DNA of 64,000 bases from J054 sp963850255 (lineage in GTDB: Bacteria; Pseudomonadota; Gammaproteobacteria; Steroidobacterales; GCA-2729495), in the NCBI GenBank assembly GCA_963850255.1, contig CAWKLL010000043.1:1-64000 (forward strand). The letters run 5' to 3'. The notes under the pieces are model-generated. The model did no database searches. It saw only the letters and a program-made list of their open reading frames with translations, and was not told where the DNA came from. Positions 17,782 to 26,190 of the stretch are shown here, piece by piece; the first letter of the stretch is position 1; every line of letters starts with the position of its first letter. The translations under genes and the position numbers were made by a program.

Positions 17782-18515
17782 ACGATATTTTGCAGCGGGA
17801 TCACCGCACGATTCGCGGTGTCATTCGTTACACCAGCAAGAAGCCGGAGCGCATGGACCAGGAGCGTGGCCGGGAATTTTTCATTATCAATGTTCATGAC
17901 GATGGTGCGCGCACCATCAATGTGCACTCGGAGATCGATGACCGGCCCAGCGTGATGCGCGATGCAACCTACAGCCTCGACGCAGACTGGTATCCGGTGG
18001 ATTGTTTTGTGCGGCTCACCGTCGCCGACAAATTTATGGGCACCGGCTGGTTTTTGTTCGGGCCTGACTACACCGATTGCGAAACCTATACGGCACTGGA
18101 AGGTCGCATTACGCAGCGCATGCAGACCAATGGGCGGCTGAAGACTTTTCAAAACCATGCCATTGCCTGCGATGCCTGGCATATGCGTCTGTACGATCGC
18201 AGCCAGGGCCCCGGCGTGCAGGGCATCGATGAAGTGTTGCTGTGCTCGCCGGATCATCGTGGTGCTACCGGACCGATGCTGTTCCGCATAGGCATGGGCG
18301 TTGAGTATGTCGGTGAAGAAGTTATTGAGGTCGAGGCTGGAAAATTCGACGCTTTGCACTTTCGTATGGTCGCCGCGCCGGGTTTGCCCCAGGAGCATCC
18401 GCCGTATGACGTCTGGTGCAGTAATGACGACGATTTTATTCTGTTGCGCGCCGCCGCAGCAGGTTACATGCAAACGCACTATGAACTCGTGGAACTGATT
18501 CACGAAGATAAATAG
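17778..18515 (+). CDS. Conserved hypothetical protein, unknown function
   Basis: A 245-residue soluble protein with no signal peptide or membrane helix. I do not recognise a named family. The sequence alternates short beta-like stretches (RGREFFIINVHDDGARTINV, ATYSLDADWYPVDCFVRLTV) and is rich in aromatic residues, which suggests a beta-barrel or START-like ligand-binding fold, but this is only an impression. It overlaps the DUF6491-like gene by 4 bp and so belongs to the sseA operon. The NCS1 permease gene begins 57 bp later. Confidence 0.6.
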   Translation: MNDILQRDHRTIRGVIRYTSKKPERMDQERGREFFIINVHDDGARTINVHSEIDDRPSVMRDATYSLDADWYPVDCFVRLTVADKFMGTGWFLFGPDYTDCETYTALEGRITQRMQTNGRLKTFQNHAIACDAWHMRLYDRSQGPGVQGIDEVLLCSPDHRGATGPMLFRIGMGVEYVGEEVIEVEAGKFDALHFRMVAAPGLPQEHPPYDVWCSNDDDFILLRAAAAGYMQTHYELVELIHEDK

Positions 18516-18571
18516 GCCCGCTGCCCCGCAGGGCGATGTCTTATAGCCAGGTTCGTTTCCGGGAGAATGTG

Positions 18572-19927
18572 ATGATCGAAAAGCTCAGGCAGTGGTGGCA
18601 CTGGGATCCGGAACTTGAGAAGGCCAGCGCTGATAATCCGATTTCACCCTTAAGTGACGCCCAGCGCCGCGATACCTGGCCGCTGCTGACCCTGGCCTTT
18701 GGCTGGGGTTTTCTGGTCACCGGGCTGATTGCTGGTGGCTTGCTCGGCAGCGGCATGCCGTTCTGGCCGGACATTATGCTGGCCACCTTCGCCGGCAACC
18801 TGGCCAACTTCGTGATCGGCGCGGTGGTCGGCTACATCGGCTATAAGACCGCCTGCAACAGCGGCCTGCTGTACCGCTATGTGTATGGCCGAATCGGCGC
18901 CTACGTGCCGGTGTTGGTGATTGCGCTGCTGACCATCGGCTGGCAAGGCATCGTTGTTGGCGCCTTCGGCTTTGCCTGGGCGCAGAGTTTTACCAGCCCG
19001 ACTTTCTACGCCGTGGCGATTTTCGCCGGCCTGCTGTTTACCCTGACTACCTACTTTGGCGTGCGCGGGCTGGAAATTGTCAGCGTACCGGCGGTGGTTA
19101 TCCTTGTTGCGGTGGGGGGTTACGCAGCCTGGCTGAATATCGACCAGGCCGGTGGCTGGAGTGAGTTCCTGGACATGTCGCGCCGGCAAGCGGGCGCCGA
19201 TGGTGCCGGTCTTACCGTGCTGGAGGGCATTAACCTGGTCATCGGCTCGTGGATCGTCGGTGCCATTGTGATGCCTGAATACACCCGCTTCGCACGCAAG
19301 GCCTGGGTCGCCATAGCCATTCCTTTTATTGTGCTGATGGTGTCGCAGTGGTTCCTGCAGGTGATTGGTGCGCTGGGCGGTGTGGTCTCCGGTACCTTTG
19401 ACTTCACCACCTACCTGCTGGCCCAGGGCATGGTGGTGGGCGGTATCGGGGTGATGGGTATGAGCCTGGCACTGTGGACCACCGGCGACGCCAACCTGTA
19501 TCTACCGGTGATTCAGACTTCCAGCGTATTTCGCCGACCGCAGCATGTGATGACGGTGATTTGCGGCGTACTCGGCACCTTGCTCGGGCTGGGCATCTAT
19601 CAGCGCTTCGCCAGCTGGATCGAGTTGCTCGCGGTGCTGGTGCCGCCGCTAATCGGCCCGGTGATTGTGGATTACTACCTGGTGAATCGCGGGCGTTTCA
19701 ACGTCAAGGCACTGGAGGCGTCTCCGGCCTGGAATCCGGCAGCGTTTATCGCCTACCTGGCGGGTGCCGTCAGCACCAACTGGTCACCGGACTGGACCGT
19801 GCCGGCGCTGTTCGGCCTGCTGGTTTCCATGCTGGTTTACGCGGTCGTGTACGAAGCGCTGCGCCTGGCCGGCATCAATCCGCATGCCGTCGGGCACGCT
19901 GAGAAGCGGGCGGCAGGCAGCGACTAA
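18572..19927 (+). CDS. NCS1-family permease, cytosine/purine permease-like
   Basis: A ~451-residue protein with 12 predicted helices, close to CodB in length. NCS1 features include WWHWDPELEKASADNPISPLS at the N-terminus, then the helix pair GFLVTGLIAGGLLGSGM, YVYGRIGAYVPVLVIALLTIGWQG and later TTGDANLYLPVIQ and LVPPLIGPVIVDYYLVNRGRF. It would import a nucleobase or similar compound with a cation. The ATG at 18572 follows GGGAG by six bases; a GTG codon directly before it and a longer open frame are possible. No deaminase or hydantoin enzyme is next to it, though the hydantoinase fragment at the left edge is in the same window. Confidence 0.85.
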   Translation: MIEKLRQWWHWDPELEKASADNPISPLSDAQRRDTWPLLTLAFGWGFLVTGLIAGGLLGSGMPFWPDIMLATFAGNLANFVIGAVVGYIGYKTACNSGLLYRYVYGRIGAYVPVLVIALLTIGWQGIVVGAFGFAWAQSFTSPTFYAVAIFAGLLFTLTTYFGVRGLEIVSVPAVVILVAVGGYAAWLNIDQAGGWSEFLDMSRRQAGADGAGLTVLEGINLVIGSWIVGAIVMPEYTRFARKAWVAIAIPFIVLMVSQWFLQVIGALGGVVSGTFDFTTYLLAQGMVVGGIGVMGMSLALWTTGDANLYLPVIQTSSVFRRPQHVMTVICGVLGTLLGLGIYQRFASWIELLAVLVPPLIGPVIVDYYLVNRGRFNVKALEASPAWNPAAFIAYLAGAVSTNWSPDWTVPALFGLLVSMLVYAVVYEALRLAGINPHAVGHAEKRAAGSD

Positions 19928-19928
19928 C

Positions 19929-20834
19929 TCAGGGCGCTGGCGAGTCGCCGGCGCTTGCCGGTGCCGCGGGTTGCTCGATGAGTTCCAGCCATTCGCCGGC
20001 GGGACCCACGGCGACGCCCACACGCCGGCCGTTATACGGCGTGCCTGGCAGTGCGGCGGGTGTCGCGCGCCAGTCCAGACCGACGCTGTCGAGATCTTCG
20101 ACGATAAAGCTGACCATCGCGACGCCGGGCGGCAAGCCGCCGGCGGGTACTTCGCGCGGCTGGGCCACATCGGGGTATTCATCCAGCTCTATCAGGAATT
20201 CCGGCGAAACCCGGGCAATGGATAGGGGATATTCCGTGTCTGGGGACAGGCCCTGGGCCCTGGCGATAACACCGATCTTGAAGGGTGTCGGCTCGCTCAC
20301 AAACAAGCCCAGACGATCGCCGTAAAAATCATTGAAGGCTGCCATGGACGGTCCGGCCAGTACCATGATGAAAACGCGGTCAATGGCGGTTTTCACGGTG
20401 AAATCGGCATTGCTGGTCAGATACAAAAGCTCGTTGCCCGGACCGATCGCCTGCATCGCGCGCGGCGCGTTGGGTGCCTCCCAGAGATCATAGGGCGGGC
20501 CAATGATCTCAAAGGGTGAGTTTTCCAGGCGGGCAGCCACGGCGTCGGGGTCCACCACCAGTAGTTCTGTGGCGTTCCAGCCATACGTGGTCATCGGCGC
20601 ATAGCTTGCCGGCTGGGCGCTTTCTATAAAACGCAGGTAAACCTCGGCATCGCTTTCTGGCTGCAACAGCGCATAGCGCTGACCGCTGCTTTCCGGTGCG
20701 CCCCAGACAGCCGCCTTGGCTTCGCTGACCGTGCCACTCTCGACCAGGTCATAGTCCAGATAGGAATCATAGGCCTCGGGCAGACCCTGCAATTGCGCCA
20801 CGGTAATGGTGATAACCAGGATGGACTTGAGCAT
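19929..20834 (-). CDS. VOC (glyoxalase/dioxygenase) superfamily protein
   Basis: A 301-residue protein that reads as two vicinal-oxygen-chelate modules. The first begins ILVITITVAQLQGLPEAYDSYL (beta1-alpha1 of a VOC unit); the second begins near DRVFIMVLAGPSMAAFNDFY. The end, VGVAVGPAGEWLELIEQP, is a typical VOC beta8 with the metal-ligand Glu. Metal ligands elsewhere are not obvious, so the enzyme activity is open. It is convergent with the NCS1 permease (2-bp gap) and divergent from the MFS carrier at 20960. Confidence 0.7.
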   Translation of the reverse strand: MLKSILVITITVAQLQGLPEAYDSYLDYDLVESGTVSEAKAAVWGAPESSGQRYALLQPESDAEVYLRFIESAQPASYAPMTTYGWNATELLVVDPDAVAARLENSPFEIIGPPYDLWEAPNAPRAMQAIGPGNELLYLTSNADFTVKTAIDRVFIMVLAGPSMAAFNDFYGDRLGLFVSEPTPFKIGVIARAQGLSPDTEYPLSIARVSPEFLIELDEYPDVAQPREVPAGGLPPGVAMVSFIVEDLDSVGLDWRATPAALPGTPYNGRRVGVAVGPAGEWLELIEQPAAPASAGDSPAP

Positions 20835-20959
20835 GAGCGGCCTCCGCCGGAAAAGCTGGGGGTTGATTCTAGCGGGGTCTGTCCCGGCGCCGCAAAGGGC
20901 TTGGGGGGGTTCAGCGATTCCGGTATGGTGACTCGGCGTTTAGACGGGCAGGGGATAGC

Positions 20960-22207
20960 GTGGAAACCACGGTAAGCACTTCCAAGGGTTTTTATTACGG
21001 GTGGGTGATCGCGTTCTGCTCGTTGCTGATCATGTGGATCACCAACGGACTAACCCTTGCCGGTCTCACCGTCTTCGACGAAGAAATACTTGATTTTCTC
21101 GGCGGCGAGAATGGCAGTGACGGTTTACGCGGCCCACTGAAGTTTCGCGACCTCATTACCCTGTTCGCCAGCGGCCTGATGGCACCCTTTATTGGGGCAA
21201 TCGCTGACCGGGTCGGTGTGCGACCGCTGATGGTAATCGGCTTCTTATTGCTGTCTGCCGGCAATTTCTTCTACTCGAAGATTGCCGACATGAACGATAT
21301 CTATTTGATTCACGTAGTGCTGGCCATGTCCCTGGCCTGCTCGGGCCTGGTGATCAACGTGATGATCGTGTCCAAGTGGTTTGTCAAACATCGCGGTATT
21401 GCGCTGGGTATTACCGTCGCCGGCACCAGCCTGGGCAATGCGGCCCTGCCTCAATTGAACGCCTGGCTGGTGGCGGAATTTGGCTGGCGCACGGCGTTTG
21501 TCTATACCAGTGTTATTCCGCTGCTGTTGATTCCGCTGGTCATTTTTGTGATGCGCGAGCGACCCGAGGACATGGGGCTGACAGCACCCGGTGCGGATGC
21601 GGCCGTCAATGGCGTGGCTCCGGCGCTGACTGGCATGAGTTATCGCGATGCGCTGGTCACGCGTGAATTCTGGTTGCTGGCCGGCATCGCCATGCTGACC
21701 TTTTATTCGATCCTGTCACTGCTGACCCATCTGTTCCTGCACATGCGTGAACAGGGTTTTGAACCGCAGGTGGCAGCCAGCGGTTTAACGGTGTTGTTCC
21801 TGCTCGGGATAGTGGGCAAGTTACTCAGTGGCGTGCTGGCCGACGTGCTCGGCCGGCGCGTGGTGTTTGTCGGCACACTCGCGATCATGTGTTCGGGCGC
21901 CTGGCTGCTGATCAGTACCAGCGAACTAACCTTCTGGCCCGCCATCGTGCTGCTGGGTTTCGGCTGGGGCGGCTTATACACCCTGCTGCAATTGCTCAGC
22001 GCAGATACCTTCGGGGTGCGCGATCTGGGCAAGATCCTTGGCACCATTACAGTGCTGGATACCTTCGGTGGCGGCATGGGGCCGTTTATCACCGGTCTTA
22101 TGTATGACCGATTCGGCGCCTATACCGTGCCATTCACCGTGATCGCGGTCATGGTGACCGTGGCCTTGTTACTGTCTTTCCTGTTTCGGCCGCGGGCGCT
22201 GGCCTAA
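20960..22207 (+). CDS. MFS transporter, monocarboxylate/oxalate-formate antiporter-like
   Basis: A 415-residue, 12-helix MFS protein. FYYGWVIAFCSLLIM at the first helix, SKWFVKHRGIALGITVAGTSLG after helix 4, and GVLADVLGRRVVF in the middle loop fit the OFA/MCT-like branch that moves monocarboxylates or similar anions. The start is GTG 20960 behind a GGGGA site. It stands alone, followed by a probable terminator. The substrate is unknown. Confidence 0.85.
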   Translation: METTVSTSKGFYYGWVIAFCSLLIMWITNGLTLAGLTVFDEEILDFLGGENGSDGLRGPLKFRDLITLFASGLMAPFIGAIADRVGVRPLMVIGFLLLSAGNFFYSKIADMNDIYLIHVVLAMSLACSGLVINVMIVSKWFVKHRGIALGITVAGTSLGNAALPQLNAWLVAEFGWRTAFVYTSVIPLLLIPLVIFVMRERPEDMGLTAPGADAAVNGVAPALTGMSYRDALVTREFWLLAGIAMLTFYSILSLLTHLFLHMREQGFEPQVAASGLTVLFLLGIVGKLLSGVLADVLGRRVVFVGTLAIMCSGAWLLISTSELTFWPAIVLLGFGWGGLYTLLQLLSADTFGVRDLGKILGTITVLDTFGGGMGPFITGLMYDRFGAYTVPFTVIAVMVTVALLLSFLFRPRALA

Positions 22208-22217
22208 AACTCAAGAC

Positions 22218-22250
22218 GCCGGCCCGTTACTGCCGGGGCGGCTTTCCTTT
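22218..22250 (+). terminator. Probable intrinsic terminator after MFS gene
   Basis: A 9-bp stem with one mismatch (22218-22226 with 22234-22242) and a 7-base loop is followed by a T-rich tract (22243-22250, six T of eight). It lies 11 bp after the MFS stop codon and just upstream of the transaminase gene. Confidence 0.55.
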
Positions 22251-22288
22251 ATGCTTCCGGTCGTCGTTTATTGATCAGGCCCAGCCTC

Positions 22289-23509
22289 GTGACCGAAGCT
22301 TTTCGCCCCAGTGAAGCCCTGCGTGATGTCCGCTATGAAATCCGCGGGCGCCTGGCCAACCGTGCCAATGAAATGGTACGCCAGGGCTACGAAATCGTGC
22401 ATCTCAATATCGGCAATCCGGGGGCTTTCGGCTTTCGCACACCCGAAACCATGCGCCTGGCAATGATTGAGAACCTCGCCAACAGCGAGGGCTACTGCCA
22501 CCAGAAAGGCGTGTTCCCCGCCCGCGAGGCCGTGGTTCTGCAACAGCAGGAACGCGGTGTCTCCGGCGTTGCGGCCGAACATGTATTCATGGGCAACGGG
22601 GTCAGCGAGCTGATTGATCTGACCCTGCGCGCGTTGCTGGACCCGGGCGATGAGGTGCTGATTCCCAGCCCGGACTATCCGCTGTGGACGGCTACCGTGA
22701 CGCTTAATGAGGGGGTGCCGGTGCACTACGCCTGCCGCCCCGAGAATGGTTTTCAGCCCGACCTGGAAGCGCTGGCGCGCCAGATCACCCCGCGCACGCG
22801 CGGAATCGTGGTGATCAATCCGAATAATCCCACCGGTGCGGTGTATTCGCGGGCCACGCTCGAGGGGCTGGCGCGGCTGGCCGAGTCACACAAGCTGGTG
22901 GTTTTCAGCGATGAGATCTACGACCGCATGGTCTATGACCAGGCCGAGTTCACGCCCATGGCGACCCTGGTTAAAGACACGCTGTGTCTGACCTTCAGCG
23001 GCCTATCCAAGGTTTATCGCGCCTGCGGATATCGCGTCGGCTGGGTGGTTTTTTCCGGTGACCTGGAGCATGCCGACGACTACCTGCAAGGCATGGATCT
23101 GCTGGCCTCATTGCGTCTGTGCTCCAATGTACCTGGCCAGTGGGCCGTGCAGACGGCGCTGGGCGGCTACCAGAGCCTGCAGGAGCTGGTCCGGCCAGGC
23201 GGGCGCCTGTATGAGTCTCGCCAGGCGGTTCTCGACGGGGTTGCCGCCAGTCGCTATCTGACCCTGGTGCCACCGGCCGGCGCTATGTATGCATTTATCG
23301 GCGTTGACCGGGAAAAACTGCCGGATTTCGATGACAACCAGTTTGCCCTCGATCTGCTCGAGCAGGAGCACGTACTCATCGCACCGGGCAGCAGCTTTAA
23401 CAGCGGTTACAACAACTATTTCCGCATCACCACGCTGCCGGACCAGGGCATGCTGGCAGAGGTATTCGACCGCATGGAACGGGTGCTCTCGGCCTATGCC
23501 AATTCCTAG
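22289..23509 (+). CDS. alaA: Alanine transaminase, AlaA-like class I aminotransferase
   Basis: A ~406-residue PLP enzyme. Alignment by eye with E. coli AlaA runs through YEIRGRLANRANEMVRQG, LNIGNPGAFGFRTPE, the substrate loop NPNNPTGAVYS, DEIYDRMVYD and the PLP-lysine segment SGLSKVYRACGYRVGW (Lys about residue 237). It makes alanine from pyruvate and glutamate. I choose GTG 22289 because it gives the same N-terminal length as AlaA; a TTG six codons upstream is also open. It precedes the helicase-nuclease pair by 44 bp of AT-rich spacer. Confidence 0.88.
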   Translation: MTEAFRPSEALRDVRYEIRGRLANRANEMVRQGYEIVHLNIGNPGAFGFRTPETMRLAMIENLANSEGYCHQKGVFPAREAVVLQQQERGVSGVAAEHVFMGNGVSELIDLTLRALLDPGDEVLIPSPDYPLWTATVTLNEGVPVHYACRPENGFQPDLEALARQITPRTRGIVVINPNNPTGAVYSRATLEGLARLAESHKLVVFSDEIYDRMVYDQAEFTPMATLVKDTLCLTFSGLSKVYRACGYRVGWVVFSGDLEHADDYLQGMDLLASLRLCSNVPGQWAVQTALGGYQSLQELVRPGGRLYESRQAVLDGVAASRYLTLVPPAGAMYAFIGVDREKLPDFDDNQFALDLLEQEHVLIAPGSSFNSGYNNYFRITTLPDQGMLAEVFDRMERVLSAYANS

Positions 23510-23553
23510 CTAAAGTAAAAACTCATAAAAATTTAATAAGTAACTGAATATTA

Positions 23554-26190
23554 ATGAATAATATTCTGGCTGCCCTGGAGCGAGGCGACACCCTGGTGAG
23601 CGCCAGCACGCGCCAGGCGCGGCATTGGCGCTGGCGCTTCGACCAGCACCAGCGCGCCGCCGGTTGCCCTGGCTGGAAGGCACCGGCGATCTACAGTTTC
23701 AACGAGTGGCTGGAGCGGCAATGGGAATTGTCGTTGCTGGCCGGTGGCGAAGCCGGCGAGCAAGGCCTGTTGAAGCCCAAGCAATCCGAACTGGTGTGGC
23801 GCCAGGTCCTCCGCGACCAGCGCGCTGAGCTGGCCGGCATGACCACCGCTGCAGGGCTACGCGCCGTGCGACGAGCCTGGCAGACCAGCCAGGCCTGGGG
23901 ATTGTCACTGGCCGCCGTCGCCGCCCAGGCCAGTACCCCGGATTCGGCGGCCTTTGCCGACTGGGCGCGCAGCTACCAGGCGCTATTGGCTGATCGGCAC
24001 TGGACCGATCTGGTGCTCCTGCCGCTGCGGCTGTGCAAGGATCTCGAACAAGGCGTGATTCGACCGCCTGCGCGGCTGGCCTGGCTGGGCTTTGCAGAGC
24101 CGGACCCGGTGCAACGACGACTGGACCGGGCGCTGCAACAAGCGGGTTGCCAGACCCGATTTTTTCGGCCTGCCGTTGACCAACAGGAAACCAGGGCTTT
24201 CGCGTTCGCGCGCGCTGCGGACGAGCGTTCGGCCGCCCTGGATGGGCTGCTCGACTGGTACCGCCAGGCTGAACCCTCGGTACTGGCGCTGGTACTGCCC
24301 GAAAACAGCACGCAAGCAGGCGTTGGTCTGCAACAGAGTCTGCTCGACCGCTTGTCGCCGGCCTGGCGGCACAGCGAAGCCAGCGAGCTGCCTGTCAGCC
24401 TGTCGCGTGGTCGATCACTGACCGGCACCGGCATGGTGCACGCGGCGCTAACCGCGTTGAGCCTGGCGGAAGGCAGGCTCGACTATCGAGATTTCAGCCT
24501 GTTGCTGCGTTCTCCGTACCTGGGCGATGCACACCAGGAAGCCTTACCACGCGCACAACTGGAGCTGCGCCTGCGCGAGGAGTGTCAGCGCGATTTGTCG
24601 CTGGCCGAGCTGCTCAGCCTGGCGGACTTCCCGGCCCCGCTATTGCAGCAGCGACTGGAAAATGCGCGCCAGCTGATGCGCGATGGCGGGACCCGCCGCG
24701 AACCGGATGCCTGGGTCGGCTGGTTCGAAACGCTGCTGGACGCGCTGGGCTGGCCCGGGCGCCCGACGCTGCAACTGGATGAGCAGGTGGCTTTGGATAG
24801 CTGGCGAGGCTGCCTGGAACAATTCGGCGCCACCAGCCCGGTAACGGGCAAGCTCAGTCTTGGCGCTGCGCTGGCACTGTTGCATCAGATGGCCGAGGAG
24901 CAGGAATTCCAACCCGGCGCCAGCGCGGGCGGAATTCAGATCCTGGCACCACAGGAGGCCCTCGGGCAGTGTTTCGAGGGGATCTGGATTGCCGGGCTGC
25001 ATAGCGAAGCCTGGCCGCCACCGGCACTGCCGGATCCGCTGTTGCCGCTGTCTTTGCAACGTCAGGCGGGGATTCCCGCCTGTTCGCCAAGCGCCCATGT
25101 CGCCTGGTCAGAACAAATTCTGCAGGCCTTGAACAGCAGCGCGCCGGCCGTCGTATTGAGCTATGCGCGCGCGGAGAATGATCGTTTGTGTGCGCCGAGC
25201 CCGGCCTTCAAGGCACTGCCTGCGCTGGCGATGGAAGAGGGCGGGTCAGGCTCAGATGCAGCGGGGGCGGAACTGATCCAATGGCAGGCAGAGATGGAAA
25301 GCTTGCCGGAGGACCCGCCGCCGGCATTGCGCCCAACCGAACGGGTGCGTGGCGGCAGCCGCTTGTTGCAGCTGCAGGCCACCTGTCCGGCGCGGGCATT
25401 TTTTGAGTTGCGCCTGGGCGCCGAGCCGCTGGCGATACCGCCCTTCGGACTGGATGCAGCCGTGCGCGGTCAGTTATTGCATCAGGCCGCACAGACGCTA
25501 TACACAGGATTGCAGGCGGATAGTCTGGCGCCAGACAGTGAGGCCGCACTTGCCCTGGTACCGGCAGCTGTGCAGGGCACGATGGCGGTCTGGCTGAATG
25601 CCCGCCATCCGCTGCTGCGAGTACTTGCCGAACTGGAGCAGCAGCGCCTGATCGGACAGTTGCGGGCGCTGCTGGCCTTCGATGCGCGGCGCCCCGAGTT
25701 CCAGGTGCTGGGCATGGAGCAGGCCGGCCAGGCGCGGATCGGGCCGCTGGAGCTTTCCTTGCGCCTGGATCGCCTCGATCAGCTGGATGGCCAGGCTCAG
25801 CTGGTGATCGATTACAAGACCGGCCGCCGCTTTACGCCGGCCGCGTGGCAGGGCGAGCGTCCGTCAGAGCCGCAGCTGCCGTTGTATGCCATAGCCAACG
25901 ACGTGGACGGCATCGCGATTGTAAAAATCAACGCCGACGGGGTCAGCTTGCAGGGCGTCGGCGCCGAAGATTTCGGTGTGCCCGGTTTGAAACCCGTTGA
26001 GAGATTTGCCGGCGGGGAATTTGAATCCTGGCAATCCCTGTGTAGCGCCTGGGCTGCTGCGCTAAGTGCGCTGGCCACAGAATTTGCCGATGGCTTTGCG
26101 GCCATCGACGCGGACCATCCGGAGCAGGCGCAGGGACAGTTTGCACCCCTGACGCGCGTCTATTCCGGCTTGCCTGAGCAGACATCATGA
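23554..26190 (+). CDS. AddB-like PD-(D/E)XK nuclease / inactivated helicase protein (probable DNA repair protein)
   Basis: An 878-residue protein of the AddB-like group that in proteobacteria accompanies an AddA-like helicase (TIGR03623 type). The N-terminal half has helicase-like organisation but no Walker A lysine motif: it begins DTLVSASTRQARHWRWRFDQ. The C-terminal nuclease domain starts near CPARAFFELRLGA and holds the PD-(D/E)XK core VIDYKTGRR (about residue 757). The iron-sulfur cysteine cluster known from Bacillus AddB seems absent, since only isolated cysteines remain. It overlaps the AddA-like gene by 4 bp (ATGA). The role, double-strand-break end processing, is inferred from the family. 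Confidence 0.85.
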   Translation: MNNILAALERGDTLVSASTRQARHWRWRFDQHQRAAGCPGWKAPAIYSFNEWLERQWELSLLAGGEAGEQGLLKPKQSELVWRQVLRDQRAELAGMTTAAGLRAVRRAWQTSQAWGLSLAAVAAQASTPDSAAFADWARSYQALLADRHWTDLVLLPLRLCKDLEQGVIRPPARLAWLGFAEPDPVQRRLDRALQQAGCQTRFFRPAVDQQETRAFAFARAADERSAALDGLLDWYRQAEPSVLALVLPENSTQAGVGLQQSLLDRLSPAWRHSEASELPVSLSRGRSLTGTGMVHAALTALSLAEGRLDYRDFSLLLRSPYLGDAHQEALPRAQLELRLREECQRDLSLAELLSLADFPAPLLQQRLENARQLMRDGGTRREPDAWVGWFETLLDALGWPGRPTLQLDEQVALDSWRGCLEQFGATSPVTGKLSLGAALALLHQMAEEQEFQPGASAGGIQILAPQEALGQCFEGIWIAGLHSEAWPPPALPDPLLPLSLQRQAGIPACSPSAHVAWSEQILQALNSSAPAVVLSYARAENDRLCAPSPAFKALPALAMEEGGSGSDAAGAELIQWQAEMESLPEDPPPALRPTERVRGGSRLLQLQATCPARAFFELRLGAEPLAIPPFGLDAAVRGQLLHQAAQTLYTGLQADSLAPDSEAALALVPAAVQGTMAVWLNARHPLLRVLAELEQQRLIGQLRALLAFDARRPEFQVLGMEQAGQARIGPLELSLRLDRLDQLDGQAQLVIDYKTGRRFTPAAWQGERPSEPQLPLYAIANDVDGIAIVKINADGVSLQGVGAEDFGVPGLKPVERFAGGEFESWQSLCSAWAAALSALATEFADGFAAIDADHPEQAQGQFAPLTRVYSGLPEQTS

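Noticed and set aside
17634..18503. 289-codon antisense frame over the unknown 245-residue gene
   Set aside because: I considered it because the sense product is unrecognised, but the sense frame is coupled by ATGA to the gene before it and has more protein-like composition.
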